Shown: in pieces, positions 8,237 through 16,700 of the stretch
Layout: each line of letters starts with the position of its first letter
How positions within the stretch are numbered: the first letter of the stretch is position 1
Assembly (NCBI GenBank): GCA_017307785.1
Contig: JAFKGI010000003.1
Location: 1-64,000, forward strand
Origin: Vulcanimicrobiota bacterium
Lineage (GTDB): Bacteria; Vulcanimicrobiota; Xenobia; Xenobiales; JADMJV01
Direction of reading: 5' to 3'
Length of the DNA: 64,000 bases
Program-made: the position numbers and the translations under genes
The notes under the pieces: generated by a model
Told to the model about the DNA's origin: nothing
Databases searched by the model: none
The model's input: only the letters and a program-made list of their open reading frames with translations

Positions 8237-9531
8237 TCGAAACTTCCAACTTGACGGTGGCCACCTCATCCGGTCGGGTACTCTTCCAGGACCTGAACCT
8301 GAGCCTGGAAGACGAGCGGGTGGCTCTGGTCGGTCGCAACGGAGTGGGCAAGTCCACCCTACTCGAGACTCTGGCCGGAGTGCGTCAGGCGCACTCCGGC
8401 CGGGTGCTCCGCCACAGCACTCCCTACCTGGTGGGCCAAATGCAGACTCCCCAGCAAGAAAGCCACGGACAAATGCGGCGGCGCCGCTTGTGCGAGGCCT
8501 TTCGTCAGGCTCCGCCTTTGTTGCTACTGGACGAACCAACCCAGGACCTGGACTGGGAAGGCACCGCCTGGCTGCGCAACTGGCTCTCAAGCTGGCGGGG
8601 CGGCGCCCTGGTGGCCTCCCACGACCGTCTGTTACTGCAGGACTTTGAGCACTTCTTCGTGCTGTCGGAGCGCGGCGCTCGCTATTTTCAAGGTTCCCTG
8701 TCGCAATTGGAGAGCGAGCTGGAGCACGAGGAAGCGGCCCGCCAGGCAGACTATGTGAGCGGCTTGCACCGGATGGTCGAGCACGAAGACCACAGCCGGT
8801 TGGTGGCCAATCGCCGGGCGCGCAAGCAACGCTATGGACGGGTTCGCGAAATGGATCGGGCGGGTCCGCGCATTGTGCTGAACATGAAGCGCAACCAGGC
8901 ACAGGTCACTCACGGCAAGCAGAAAGCGGAGCGTGAAGCGCGATTGCAGGCGATTCGCCAGTTCGCTCAGGCGGGTCGGCGGGCTCTTCAGGTGCAGCTC
9001 CCTCTGGTGCTGCCCACGGTCTGCCTGCCTTCTGCTTCGGCCAGGGATATTCTCTGTCACGGTGACCTGCAACTCCGTCATCAAAGGGTCGGGGTCATCG
9101 GCCCCAACGGGTCGGGCAAGACCACTTTGATCCATCGTGTCATCGATTCCCCCCGCTCGGACTCGAGACGATTCGGAAGCATTGGGCAGGGAGCCCTGGA
9201 CTGGCTGCTGGAGGACAGCCTGCTGGACGTGCTCGGCTACGGCCAGGCGGAAGTGCTGGTGAGCCACAAATTCCCGCTGGCTCTGGCGGAACGCCCGCTG
9301 CATTCGCTCAGCCCGGGGGAACGGGTACGGGCCGCGTTGATTTGCCTTTTCCAACGGACCCCGACGGTAGAGATGTTGGTCCTGGACGAACCCACCTACA
9401 GCCTCGACCTTTTGGGCAAGAAAGCTCTGACGGCCGCCCTGCGAGCCTGGCCCGGTGGCCTGCTGGTCGCCAGCCACGACCTGGATTTCCTGCGGGACAT
9501 CGGCGTGGCGGATTGGATCAGGCTAGAATGA
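8224..9531 (+). CDS. compact ABC-F family ATPase
   Basis: A soluble protein with two ATP-binding cassettes and no membrane part, 435 residues against the usual 500-650. Cassette 1 has GRNGVGKST and LLLLDEPTQDLD, but its Q-loop (VGQM) runs almost straight into a degenerate signature (SHGQMRRR), so the helical and arm subdomains are missing. A basic helical linker (residues about 175-245) matches the P-site tether position. Cassette 2 has GPNGSGKTT, LSPGER and LVLDEPTYSLD. ABC-F proteins act at the ribosomal E site in translation or antibiotic protection. AGGAGG before the ATG and overlap with hflX support coupled expression. Confidence 0.85.
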   Translation: MPALIETSNLTVATSSGRVLFQDLNLSLEDERVALVGRNGVGKSTLLETLAGVRQAHSGRVLRHSTPYLVGQMQTPQQESHGQMRRRRLCEAFRQAPPLLLLDEPTQDLDWEGTAWLRNWLSSWRGGALVASHDRLLLQDFEHFFVLSERGARYFQGSLSQLESELEHEEAARQADYVSGLHRMVEHEDHSRLVANRRARKQRYGRVREMDRAGPRIVLNMKRNQAQVTHGKQKAEREARLQAIRQFAQAGRRALQVQLPLVLPTVCLPSASARDILCHGDLQLRHQRVGVIGPNGSGKTTLIHRVIDSPRSDSRRFGSIGQGALDWLLEDSLLDVLGYGQAEVLVSHKFPLALAERPLHSLSPGERVRAALICLFQRTPTVEMLVLDEPTYSLDLLGKKALTAALRAWPGGLLVASHDLDFLRDIGVADWIRLE

Positions 9532-10672
9532 ATTCGGCGGCCTGCAGAACCTCGTCCAAATGGGGCGAACGCAGAAGGAAGCCTTCGTCGCCGATCGCGC
9601 GCACGAAAAGCGAATGAATGCGCTCCTGATGCACCAATTTCTCTCCGAAATGGGCGCGAATGGTTTCGCTGGAATGGCGGTAACTTTTCCAGTCCTTGCG
9701 CCCTACGTAGCAGGCGTGATAAGGGCGAGTCCAGGAAGCTGCGAAGTGGTTGTGCACCACCACGTTCGCCCATTCCCGGTAAATATCGATGTTGTTGGCA
9801 TAATTGAAAAGGTCGGTAGTCAGGCCGCCGGGCGGACGCATGTTGACCTCCAGCGCCACCAGGCTGCCGTCGGGAGTGCGAAAAAACTCGAAGTGAAAAA
9901 ACCGCTCGCGCAGATCATAGGCAGCCAGCAGCCGGCGCCCGGCTTCCTCCAGGTCGGCCGGAATCTCGCGCAATGAATAGTAGAAAATATGATCATTGCG
10001 GTTGACGATTTCCATAATGCCGTCGCTGAAAGCATGGGCCGTGCAAAAGACCAGCCTGCCGTCGCGATCCACCAATCCGTCAAAGCTGAAGAGGTCTCCC
10101 TGAATGTACTGCTCTAAAAAATAACCGTGACGAGAACCTTCCGCGTAAAACTCCCGAAGTTGTTCCAGCGATTCCAGCTTGTAGGTCCCGGCCGCGCCCA
10201 CTCCGATGTCGGGCTTGGCCACCACCGGACCGCCTACTTCTCGAAAAAAGGCCTCGGCTTCTTCAACGCAGTGGGCGATGCGGCCGGGAGCGACGTTCAG
10301 CCCGGCCCGGCGGAAGATTTCCTTCATTTGGGACTTGGACTTCATGGCCCCGATGGTCTCGGCCCTCAGGCCCGGGATATTGAAATCGCTGCGCAGACGG
10401 GCTTCCGTTTCCAGCCAGTATTCGGCGTGCGAGTCCAGTCTCTCCAACTTCCCGTGACGATGGGTCAGCAGGCCCAGGGCGCGGACCAGTTCCTCGTAAT
10501 CGTGCATATCGCGGACGCGAACGTAGTCACTCAGGGCGTGACGAAGCGCAGGAGTGAAGGTTTCGCAGGGCGCCTCCCCCACTCCCAGCACGCGTACGCC
10601 CAGTTCGGCCAGGCGCCGTGAAAAGAGGGTGAAGTTGGGGGGAAAGTCGGGACACAGATAGACGAAATTCAT
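9518..10672 (-). CDS. ATP-grasp carboligase-like protein
   Basis: A 384-residue ATP-grasp protein. Visible features are an N-terminal MNFVYLCPDFPPNF segment, the nucleotide-binding core (PVVAKPDIGVGAAGTYKL), YFLEQYIQGDLFSFDG and the metal-binding EVNMRPPGGLTTDLFNYA. Members ligate a carboxylate to an amine or similar group using ATP; the substrate cannot be read here. I place the start at the ATG at 10672, because the family core begins there and the upstream extension is low quality. It converges with the ABC-F gene, overlapping by 14 bases. Confidence 0.75.
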   Translation of the reverse strand: MNFVYLCPDFPPNFTLFSRRLAELGVRVLGVGEAPCETFTPALRHALSDYVRVRDMHDYEELVRALGLLTHRHGKLERLDSHAEYWLETEARLRSDFNIPGLRAETIGAMKSKSQMKEIFRRAGLNVAPGRIAHCVEEAEAFFREVGGPVVAKPDIGVGAAGTYKLESLEQLREFYAEGSRHGYFLEQYIQGDLFSFDGLVDRDGRLVFCTAHAFSDGIMEIVNRNDHIFYYSLREIPADLEEAGRRLLAAYDLRERFFHFEFFRTPDGSLVALEVNMRPPGGLTTDLFNYANNIDIYREWANVVVHNHFAASWTRPYHACYVGRKDWKSYRHSSETIRAHFGEKLVHQERIHSLFVRAIGDEGFLLRSPHLDEVLQAAEFILA

Positions 10673-10820
10673 GGTCGCGAGCTTCGCTCTAGAGCGTGGA
10701 TCCCTGCATGTACTAGGACACTTGTAGGCGGGTGCTGGTGCTAAAAAACCAGGTCGTCTTAGCAAGAAAAGACTCCATATCGAGGCAAGACTTCCGGGTC
10801 TCTTTCCTCAATAAAGGCAA

Positions 10821-12665
10821 ATGAAGACGCAAATCTTAATCGTGGAAGATGAGGCCCTGATTGCGGCCGACATTCACGACCGTCTGGTCGACCTGGGCTA
10901 CGACGTGTGCGCCTGCTGCGACAGCTATTCCGAGGCACTGCAATGGATGGAGACGCAGAGGGCCGACCTGGTTTTGCTCGATATCCATCTGAACGGAGAG
11001 CAAACCGGCATCGACCTGGCCCGAGAACTGCGCGAACGCTATCAGGTTCCGTTCGTCTTCTTAACCGCCTACGTAGACTCGACAACCCTACGCGAAGCTC
11101 AGAAGACCGAGCCGGCCGGCTATCTGGTCAAGCCGCTGCAGACCAAAGACATCATTGCCACGCTGGAAATCGCCCGCTATCGGCACCAGGCCGAAGTGGA
11201 CAACCGCAAGATGGAGCGCTGGCTGGCCACCACCTTGGAGAGCATCGGCGACGGCGTCCTGGCGGTGGACCTCAAGGGCCGGGTGACTTTCATCAACAGC
11301 ATTGCCCAAAATCTGACGGGCTGGTGCGGCAGTGAGGCCATCGGACAGCCGATCGAAACCATCTTTCGCCTGGTGGACGAACGCACTCAGGCCTCGCAGG
11401 TCGCGCTCGTCAAAGAGTGCCTGGAGCAAGGCAAGGCCATGCACCTGGCCGAGGGTTTCTGCATTCGCACCAAAACCGGAGACCTGCTGCCCATCGACGA
11501 CAGCATCGCCCCCATTTGCGACGGAGAAATGAACGGGATCGTCATCGTCTTTCGCGATCGCACCCGGCGCCAACAGCTCGAACGCGAGCGCGCCACCTTC
11601 GAGCGCCATCTTTTCGAATCTCAACGACTCGATTCCATCGGCATGCTTGCTTCCGGCATCGCGCACGATTTCAACAACCTGCTGACGGTCGTGCGCGGCA
11701 ATGCGGATTTCTGCGCGGAGATGCGCATTCCCGACCAGGCGGCCTACCTGGCCGACATGCAGGAAGCCATTCGCCGGGGTAGCGACCTGTGCGAGCAGAT
11801 GCTGGCCTACGCCGGTCAGGCTCCGCTGGAGAAAAAACGATTGGACCTGATGGAGCTGGCTCAAGCCACCGTTCACATGGTGCAGCGGCTGCGCACCAAT
11901 TGTCGCTACAAAGTGCAATCGCAAGCCGAACCGGTCTGGGTGCTGGGCGATTCCCGTCAGCTGCAACAGGTGATCCTGAACTTGCTCACCAACGCCGCCG
12001 ATGCTATCGGCGAGGACCAGGGGGTCGTCTCGCTTTCGCTCAGCCAATCTGGAGATACGGCCCTGCTGGAAGTCAGCGACACAGGCGCGGGGATGGCGCC
12101 GGAGGTTGCTCAGAAAATCTTCGAGCCCTTCTTCTCCACCAAGGAGCACGGCCGCGGCCTGGGGCTGGCGGCGGTGGCTGGTTTCATCCGCTCGCACAGC
12201 GGCACCATCAAGGTGGAAAGCTCACCGGGTAAGGGAAGTCGCTTCCGCATTGGGATCCCCGTGGTCGGACCGCCCGTTGCAACCCCCTCGCCCAGCGCCG
12301 AGCCCGCTCCCGGCGCATCCATCCTGGTGGTCGACGACGAAGAGCCCTTGCGCCGGCTGATCGAAAGAGGACTGACACGCCAGGGCTACCGGATCACCGA
12401 AGCCTGCAATGGCGTAGAAGCCCTGGAATCCGTTCGCAGCCAGACCTTTGACCTGGTGATATTGGACATCGTCATGCCGCTCATGGGGGGACGCGAGGTC
12501 TTGGAGATCCTTCGGCAGGAGTTTCCCGAGCTGCCCGTTCTGATGATCAGCGGCTACGACCCCAGCAACGTACCGCTGCAGGGAGCAGCCTTTCTGGCCA
12601 AACCCTTCGGCATTAACGTGCTGATGGACACGGTAGCCCAGCTCTTGAAGGCGGCCCTGGCTTAG
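10821..12665 (+). CDS. hybrid histidine kinase, REC-PAS-HK-REC
   Basis: A cytosolic signalling protein of 614 residues with no membrane segment. In order: a receiver (residues 4-120, VEDEAL and VLLDIHL with its phospho-Asp, then the Lys in GYLVKPL), a PAS domain (about 135-255), a kinase with the H-box AHDFNNLLTVVRG, the N-box LLTNAADAI and the G-boxes DTGAGM and GRGLGL, and a second receiver (VVDDEE, LVILDIVMP, AKPFG). Two receivers around one kinase suggest an internal phosphorelay. The N-terminal receiver is strikingly like the one at 37522. It overlaps the converging YjbR gene. Confidence 0.9.
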   Translation: MKTQILIVEDEALIAADIHDRLVDLGYDVCACCDSYSEALQWMETQRADLVLLDIHLNGEQTGIDLARELRERYQVPFVFLTAYVDSTTLREAQKTEPAGYLVKPLQTKDIIATLEIARYRHQAEVDNRKMERWLATTLESIGDGVLAVDLKGRVTFINSIAQNLTGWCGSEAIGQPIETIFRLVDERTQASQVALVKECLEQGKAMHLAEGFCIRTKTGDLLPIDDSIAPICDGEMNGIVIVFRDRTRRQQLERERATFERHLFESQRLDSIGMLASGIAHDFNNLLTVVRGNADFCAEMRIPDQAAYLADMQEAIRRGSDLCEQMLAYAGQAPLEKKRLDLMELAQATVHMVQRLRTNCRYKVQSQAEPVWVLGDSRQLQQVILNLLTNAADAIGEDQGVVSLSLSQSGDTALLEVSDTGAGMAPEVAQKIFEPFFSTKEHGRGLGLAAVAGFIRSHSGTIKVESSPGKGSRFRIGIPVVGPPVATPSPSAEPAPGASILVVDDEEPLRRLIERGLTRQGYRITEACNGVEALESVRSQTFDLVILDIVMPLMGGREVLEILRQEFPELPVLMISGYDPSNVPLQGAAFLAKPFGINVLMDTVAQLLKAALA

Positions 12666-13333
12666 AGCGACTGCCGGTAGCTACCCTCGAGCAACTCCCG
12701 CACCAGCTGCCAGTCGGTTTGCGCGTCGATGCGCAAGGAAAGCCAACCCTGGTGAGCCAGATAGGGCGTGGGGAAAAAACGATCGTCGTCGGCAAAATCC
12801 AGCGCTTTCGACGGTTCAGGCTTAAAGGCGACCGAAGGCGAGTAGATTCCATACACAGCATAGGAACGCTTGCGCGTAAAAAAGGTCGGATGGCCGTGGG
12901 AAATCTTTTCTTGAGTGCCTGCCAGACCCAGGCAAATCTTGCGCACGCGTTCCAGCGCATCCTGTAAAACATCCGCCTCAGGCTGACTGGCCCAGGCCTC
13001 TTCGAGCAAAACTCGCAGAGCCGGTTGCTCCAGATCTTCAGCCTTCTTCAGCTTGACGTGGCGCTGGCGCTTACCGGTCCCCTGAAGCAACCCCTTCGGA
13101 TCGGACATCTCCGCGCCCATGGAAAAGCCGAGAGAGACATGCTTCTTGTGCAGACTGACCCAGCACACCGTGTTGCCCGCTCCCTGGACCTGTTTGAAAA
13201 GCAGGTAGCCGCCCCAGGAAGTCTCGATATCCTCGTGGGCTTGAGGCGCAACCCGACGAACCAACTGGCGAGCCTGCTCCGCCAACTGTTGGATGGCGGG
13301 CGTGTGGCCCTCAAAGAGTAGCTCGATGCCCAT
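12662..13333 (-). CDS. DUF1801-like plus MmcQ/YjbR-like fusion protein
   Basis: A 223-residue protein that joins two small folds. Residues 1-105 resemble the DUF1801/YdhG family (ETSWGGYLLFK, then VSLGFSMGAEM). Residues 115-223 match MmcQ/YjbR (CLGLAGTQEKISHGHPTFF, then HQGWLSLRID). Both families are common and poorly characterised; YjbR has a DNA-binding-like fold. No enzyme activity can be claimed. The start ATG at 13333 lacks a strong ribosome site. The fusion is seen directly; any function is unknown. Confidence 0.7.
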   Translation of the reverse strand: MGIELLFEGHTPAIQQLAEQARQLVRRVAPQAHEDIETSWGGYLLFKQVQGAGNTVCWVSLHKKHVSLGFSMGAEMSDPKGLLQGTGKRQRHVKLKKAEDLEQPALRVLLEEAWASQPEADVLQDALERVRKICLGLAGTQEKISHGHPTFFTRKRSYAVYGIYSPSVAFKPEPSKALDFADDDRFFPTPYLAHQGWLSLRIDAQTDWQLVRELLEGSYRQSL

Positions 13334-13378
13334 AGGCGGAAGTTCGCCTGAGCAGCCTCACACTCCGTACTCAAAATT

Positions 13379-13513
13379 AACCATTGGTCTCTACATAGTT
13401 TTTAGCACATTTCTACCATACACCTTCTTCGAGCGGGGTGCTATATTCACTCCAGAGCCGCTAGCAGGTGACCCCCCCCGACTGCTAGTGGCTTATTTAT
13501 TTTCCCGGCAAAA
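13379..13513 (+). repeat. 135-bp structured repeat, copy 1
   Basis: Matches 16566-16700 base for base in length, with about 117 of 135 positions identical by hand alignment. Part one holds CACC (13421-13424) facing GGTG (13437-13440) with a variable loop; TAGCAC (13403-13408) can instead pair with GTGCTA (13438-13443). Part two is an 11-bp hairpin, 13457-13467 with 13482-13492, whose loop carries eight C, followed by TTATTTATTTT. The element lies between a minus-strand gene and the antiporter. It could be an RNA with its own terminator, a leader attenuator, or a mobile repeat. Confidence 0.8.
13457..13503 (+). terminator. terminator-like hairpin inside repeat copy 1
   Basis: GCCGCTAGCAG pairs with CTGCTAGTGGC (one G-U) across a 14-base loop, and a T-rich tail follows. 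It stands about 75 bases before the antiporter ATG, so it would end transcripts that enter from upstream. Confidence 0.5.
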
Positions 13514-13563
13514 TCCGGCAACCAAGATGCAGGATTGGGCCAGCCCGGACGACGCAGCTCAAG

Positions 13564-13569
13564 TATTCT
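13564..13569 (+). promoter_or_regulatory. -10 element of a probable leaderless promoter
   Basis: TATTCT ends 7 bases before the antiporter ATG at 13577, with no ribosome site between. No good -35 is visible. Confidence 0.35.
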
Positions 13570-13576
13570 TAAACCT

Positions 13577-15058
13577 ATGGAACAGCTGCTGATACTCTTT
13601 GTCGCCGCCGTGGCTCTGGCTGCCGCCGCTCGGCGTCTGGGAGCTCCCTATCCGGTTTTTCTAGCTCTCGGAGGGGCTGCTCTGGCTTTCTGTCCAGGTG
13701 GCCCGTCCCTGAGTGTGCCGCCGGAACTGGCTCTGGCCCTCTTCGTTGCCCCGGTGCTCCTGGACGCGGCCTTCGATACCTCGATACGAGACCTGCGAGA
13801 GGAATGGGCCGCGGTCGCTGCCCTGGTGATCTTTGCCGTGGGCTGCACCACACTGGCGGTAGCGCTGGTGGTCAAAGGCCTGATGCCGGCGGTCGCCTGG
13901 CCGGCGGCCCTGGCCCTGGGCGCGGTGGTCGCGCCGCCCGACGCCGTAGCGGCCACGGCGGTGCTTCGGCCCCTCAAGCCTCCGCAACGAATCCTCACCA
14001 TTCTAGAAGGCGAGAGTCTACTCAACGACGCCACCGCGTTGCTGATTTATCGGCTGGCGGTACACGGTACTTCGGCCCCGGCCCTGCTGGTGACCGTTCC
14101 CGCCAGTCTGCTGGCCGGCGTCGGCCTGGGTTGGCTCACCATCCGTCTGCTGGCCCGAATCCAGCACATTCCGACCGCCATCATCATGCAGTTCGTGACC
14201 ACCTTCGGTGTCTGGATGGGAGCCGAGCATGCGGGCCTCTCAGGCGTACTGGTGACGGTGGCGCACGCCGTGACGGTAGCGCGCACTGCTCCTCAGCTGA
14301 CACCGGCGCGCTCCCGCATTCCCAGCTACGCGGTCTGGGATACGGTGGTCTTCGCGGTCAACATCCTGGCTTTCATCTTCATCGGTCTGCAGATTCGCCC
14401 CATCCTGGAGGCTCTCGACAGCAATCTGCGCCTTCACTACTTTGGCGTGGCCCTGGCCGTGCTGGTGACCGTCATCGCGGTGCGCTTCGCCTGGCATATG
14501 AGCTTCAACGCAGTCGTGCGTTGGCGCCATCGCCGCTTCGGATTTCACCCCACCCGTCCCACGCTGCGACCCACCGTTGGCAGCGGACTCCTCATCTCCT
14601 GGGCGGGTATGCGCGGTATCGTCACCCTGGCGGCTGCCATGGCGTTACCCGCCGCCTTTCCGGACCGAGGACTGATTGTATTCACCTCTTTCGCCGTGGT
14701 CTTGGGCACCCTCACCCTGCAAGGCTTGACCCTGAAGCCCTTGCTCAAGCGACTCGACTTACAGGACGGCGACCCGGTCGGCCAGGAAGTGGAGACTGCC
14801 CGCCAGCGGGCCCTGGAAGCAGCTTTGCAACGTTTGGAGCAAGACGCTTCGCCGATGGGAGACCTGGTTCGCCGAGAATTTGAAGCCCGCCTCGGTTCGG
14901 GCCGCAAGGAGGATGGGGAGCTGCGGCGTGGAGCCCTGCGCCAGGCTCGCCAGGCGCTGCTCGAACTGCGCACTCATCAGCAAATCGGGGATGACGCTTT
15001 CCACCACGTCGAAGAAGAACTAGACTGGCTGGAAATGGCGGACAGGTCGGAGACGTAA
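13577..15058 (+). CDS. CPA1-type cation/proton antiporter
   Basis: A membrane antiporter of 493 residues that exchanges Na+ or K+ for protons. About 12 hydrophobic segments span residues 1-400. Family landmarks are the APPDAVAATAVL segment and EGESLLNDATALLIYR, with the Asn-Asp ion-binding pair. A charged cytosolic tail of about 90 residues (EVETARQRALEAALQRLEQD and on) follows, as in NhaP-type proteins. I start at the ATG at 13577, where the hydrophobic N-terminus begins. Its stop abuts the next ATG (TAAATG), so it shares an operon with the ABC-2 exporter, and the unit is flanked by 135-bp repeats. Confidence 0.9.
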   Translation: MEQLLILFVAAVALAAAARRLGAPYPVFLALGGAALAFCPGGPSLSVPPELALALFVAPVLLDAAFDTSIRDLREEWAAVAALVIFAVGCTTLAVALVVKGLMPAVAWPAALALGAVVAPPDAVAATAVLRPLKPPQRILTILEGESLLNDATALLIYRLAVHGTSAPALLVTVPASLLAGVGLGWLTIRLLARIQHIPTAIIMQFVTTFGVWMGAEHAGLSGVLVTVAHAVTVARTAPQLTPARSRIPSYAVWDTVVFAVNILAFIFIGLQIRPILEALDSNLRLHYFGVALAVLVTVIAVRFAWHMSFNAVVRWRHRRFGFHPTRPTLRPTVGSGLLISWAGMRGIVTLAAAMALPAAFPDRGLIVFTSFAVVLGTLTLQGLTLKPLLKRLDLQDGDPVGQEVETARQRALEAALQRLEQDASPMGDLVRREFEARLGSGRKEDGELRRGALRQARQALLELRTHQQIGDDAFHHVEEELDWLEMADRSET

Positions 15059-15769
15059 ATGGAAGTACTCAAGGTGGCCGGTCTGACCAAAACCTACTCG
15101 CAGAAAACGGCTGTCGATCAAGTCAGCTTTCAGGTGCAACGCGGCGAAATCGTCGGCTTGCTCGGACCCAACGGAGCCGGCAAAACCACCACCATCAATA
15201 TGATCCTGGGAGTGCTGGCACCCACTTCGGGAACCATTCACATCGGTGGCATCGACCTGGCACGTGAACGCACCCGAGCCCTCAGTCGCACCAACTTCGC
15301 GGCCGTCTACGCTCCTCTCCCCGGCAACCTGACCGTCATGCAAAACCTGCGCATCGCCGGTTTGCTCTACAAGGTCCCCCAGTTGGCCCATCGCATTGAG
15401 GAAGTGGTCGAGCAATTCGAACTGGATCGCTATCGCAAAACCCGCTGCGGCCTGCTTTCTTCCGGCGAACAAACGCGCGTGAGTCTGGCCAAGGCCGTCC
15501 TCAACCGTCCCGATCTGCTGTTGCTGGACGAGCCGACCGCCTCGCTGGATCCGGCCACGGCCCGACGTCTGCGCCGACAACTCAAAGAGGTAGACGCCGG
15601 CGGAATTCTTTGGACCTCCCACAACATGCTGGAAGTGGAAGACGTCTGCGATCGCCTGCTGCTCATGGCCGGCGGCAAGATTCTCCTGGAAGGCGACCCC
15701 AAAACGCTGCCAGCCGAGCATGGGGCCAAGAACCTGGAAGAATTGTTCATCGAGGTGTCCCAGCGATGA
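15059..15769 (+). CDS. ABC-2-type exporter ATPase
   Basis: The ATPase of an exporter, 236 residues. Walker A is GPNGAGKTT (residues 36-44), the signature is LSSGEQ (a variant of LSGGQ), Walker B is LLLLDEPTASLD and the H-loop is TSHNM. The usual Q-loop glutamine is not evident in VYAPLPGNLTV, which is a little unusual. Its stop overlaps the permease start by 4 bases. The substrate is not apparent; ABC-2 pairs of this kind export drugs, lipids or polysaccharides. Confidence 0.9.
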   Translation: MEVLKVAGLTKTYSQKTAVDQVSFQVQRGEIVGLLGPNGAGKTTTINMILGVLAPTSGTIHIGGIDLARERTRALSRTNFAAVYAPLPGNLTVMQNLRIAGLLYKVPQLAHRIEEVVEQFELDRYRKTRCGLLSSGEQTRVSLAKAVLNRPDLLLLDEPTASLDPATARRLRRQLKEVDAGGILWTSHNMLEVEDVCDRLLLMAGGKILLEGDPKTLPAEHGAKNLEELFIEVSQR

Positions 15770-16557
15770 GAGTGTGGGCCATCTTTTTGCGCCAGTATTA
15801 TCTGTTCCGAGAGAGTCCGGCGCGCATTCTCCCGCTTTTCGCCTGGGTGGCCATCGACATCGTGCTCTGGGGCTTTTTGGCCCGCTATCTCAACCAGGTC
15901 GGCGGAGGTCACAACTGGATTGGCTCCCTGCTGGGCGCGGTGCTGCTCTGGGATTTCTTCGGACGCATCATGCACGGCGTGGCCACGGCCTTCCTGGAAG
16001 ATATCTGGTCGCGTAACTTCCTCAATCTTTTCGCCTCCCCCATTACCGTCACCGAGTATGTGAGCGGACTGGTGCTCACCAGCGTGGCCGCCAGCGTGGT
16101 GGGTCTGGCCGTGATGCTGGTGTTGGCCACTTTCGGATTCGGCCTGAATTTTCTGAGCTTCGGGCTGACCCTGTTGCCCTTCTTGCTCAATCTGTTTCTG
16201 TTCGGCATCGCGCTGGGCGTTTTCGCCAGCGCTCTGGTGCTGAGACTCGGACCCGCGTCGGAGTGGATGGTCTGGCCCATTCCCAGCCTGCTGGCACCAT
16301 TCGCCGGCGTCTTCTACCCGCTCTCCACTCTGCCCGAATGGATGCGCTGGATCGGTGCGCTGTTGCCGCCGTCCTACGTCTTTGAAGGGATGCGCGCCAT
16401 CTTGCAGGGAACGTCCTTTTCCCAGCAGGCTCTCTGGGGATCGTTGTTGCTCTCGCTGGTCTACCTGGTGGCGGCAGGACTGTTCTTCGGGCACATTTTC
16501 CGCGGAGCGGTCCGCTCCGGACTGCTGGCCCGCTACAGTGCCGAGTCGGTCGGCTAA
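15766..16557 (+). CDS. ABC-2-type permease
   Basis: A 263-residue membrane protein with six hydrophobic segments and the layout of ABC-2 permeases. The ending (LAPFAGVFYPLSTLPEWMRWIGALLPPSYVFEGMR) is typical of the family. The ATG at 15766 sits in an ATGA overlap with the ATPase stop, which fixes the start. Together they form one exporter half-set that would dimerise. Repeat copy 2 begins 9 bases after its stop and supplies a terminator-like hairpin. Confidence 0.9.
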   Translation: MRVWAIFLRQYYLFRESPARILPLFAWVAIDIVLWGFLARYLNQVGGGHNWIGSLLGAVLLWDFFGRIMHGVATAFLEDIWSRNFLNLFASPITVTEYVSGLVLTSVAASVVGLAVMLVLATFGFGLNFLSFGLTLLPFLLNLFLFGIALGVFASALVLRLGPASEWMVWPIPSLLAPFAGVFYPLSTLPEWMRWIGALLPPSYVFEGMRAILQGTSFSQQALWGSLLLSLVYLVAAGLFFGHIFRGAVRSGLLARYSAESVG

Positions 16558-16565
16558 CCAGAAAC

Positions 16566-16700
16566 AACCATATCTATCTACATACTTTTTAGCACATTTC
16601 TACCATACACCTTCCGCCGGTCCGGTGCTATTCTAACTCCAGAGCCGCTAGCAGATGACCCCCCCCGACTGCTGGCGGCTTATTTATTTTCCCGGCAAAA
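16566..16700 (+). repeat. 135-bp structured repeat, copy 2
   Basis: The second direct copy, 3187 bases after the first and of identical length. Differences fall mainly in the 5' edge and the first hairpin loop; in the second hairpin the two stem changes keep pairing (A-T to G-T, and G-T to G-C). It follows the exporter operon. Its last 17 bases encode, on the minus strand, the final residues and stop codon of the GalT-family gene, so the repeat reaches into a coding region. Confidence 0.8.
16644..16690 (+). terminator. terminator-like hairpin inside repeat copy 2
   Basis: GCCGCTAGCAG at 16644-16654 pairs with CTGCTGGCGGC at 16669-16679, followed by TTATTTATTTT. It is well placed to end the antiporter-exporter transcript. 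Confidence 0.55.

Noticed and set aside
13379..13513. A known riboswitch class upstream of the antiporter
   Set aside because: I could not match the fluoride, c-di-GMP, Mn2+ or other consensus cores I know, and copy 2 is not in front of a plus-strand gene.
13379..16700. Composite transposon or integron cassette
   Set aside because: There is no transposase or integrase, and no inverted ends or target duplications are visible; only direct repeats flank the genes.
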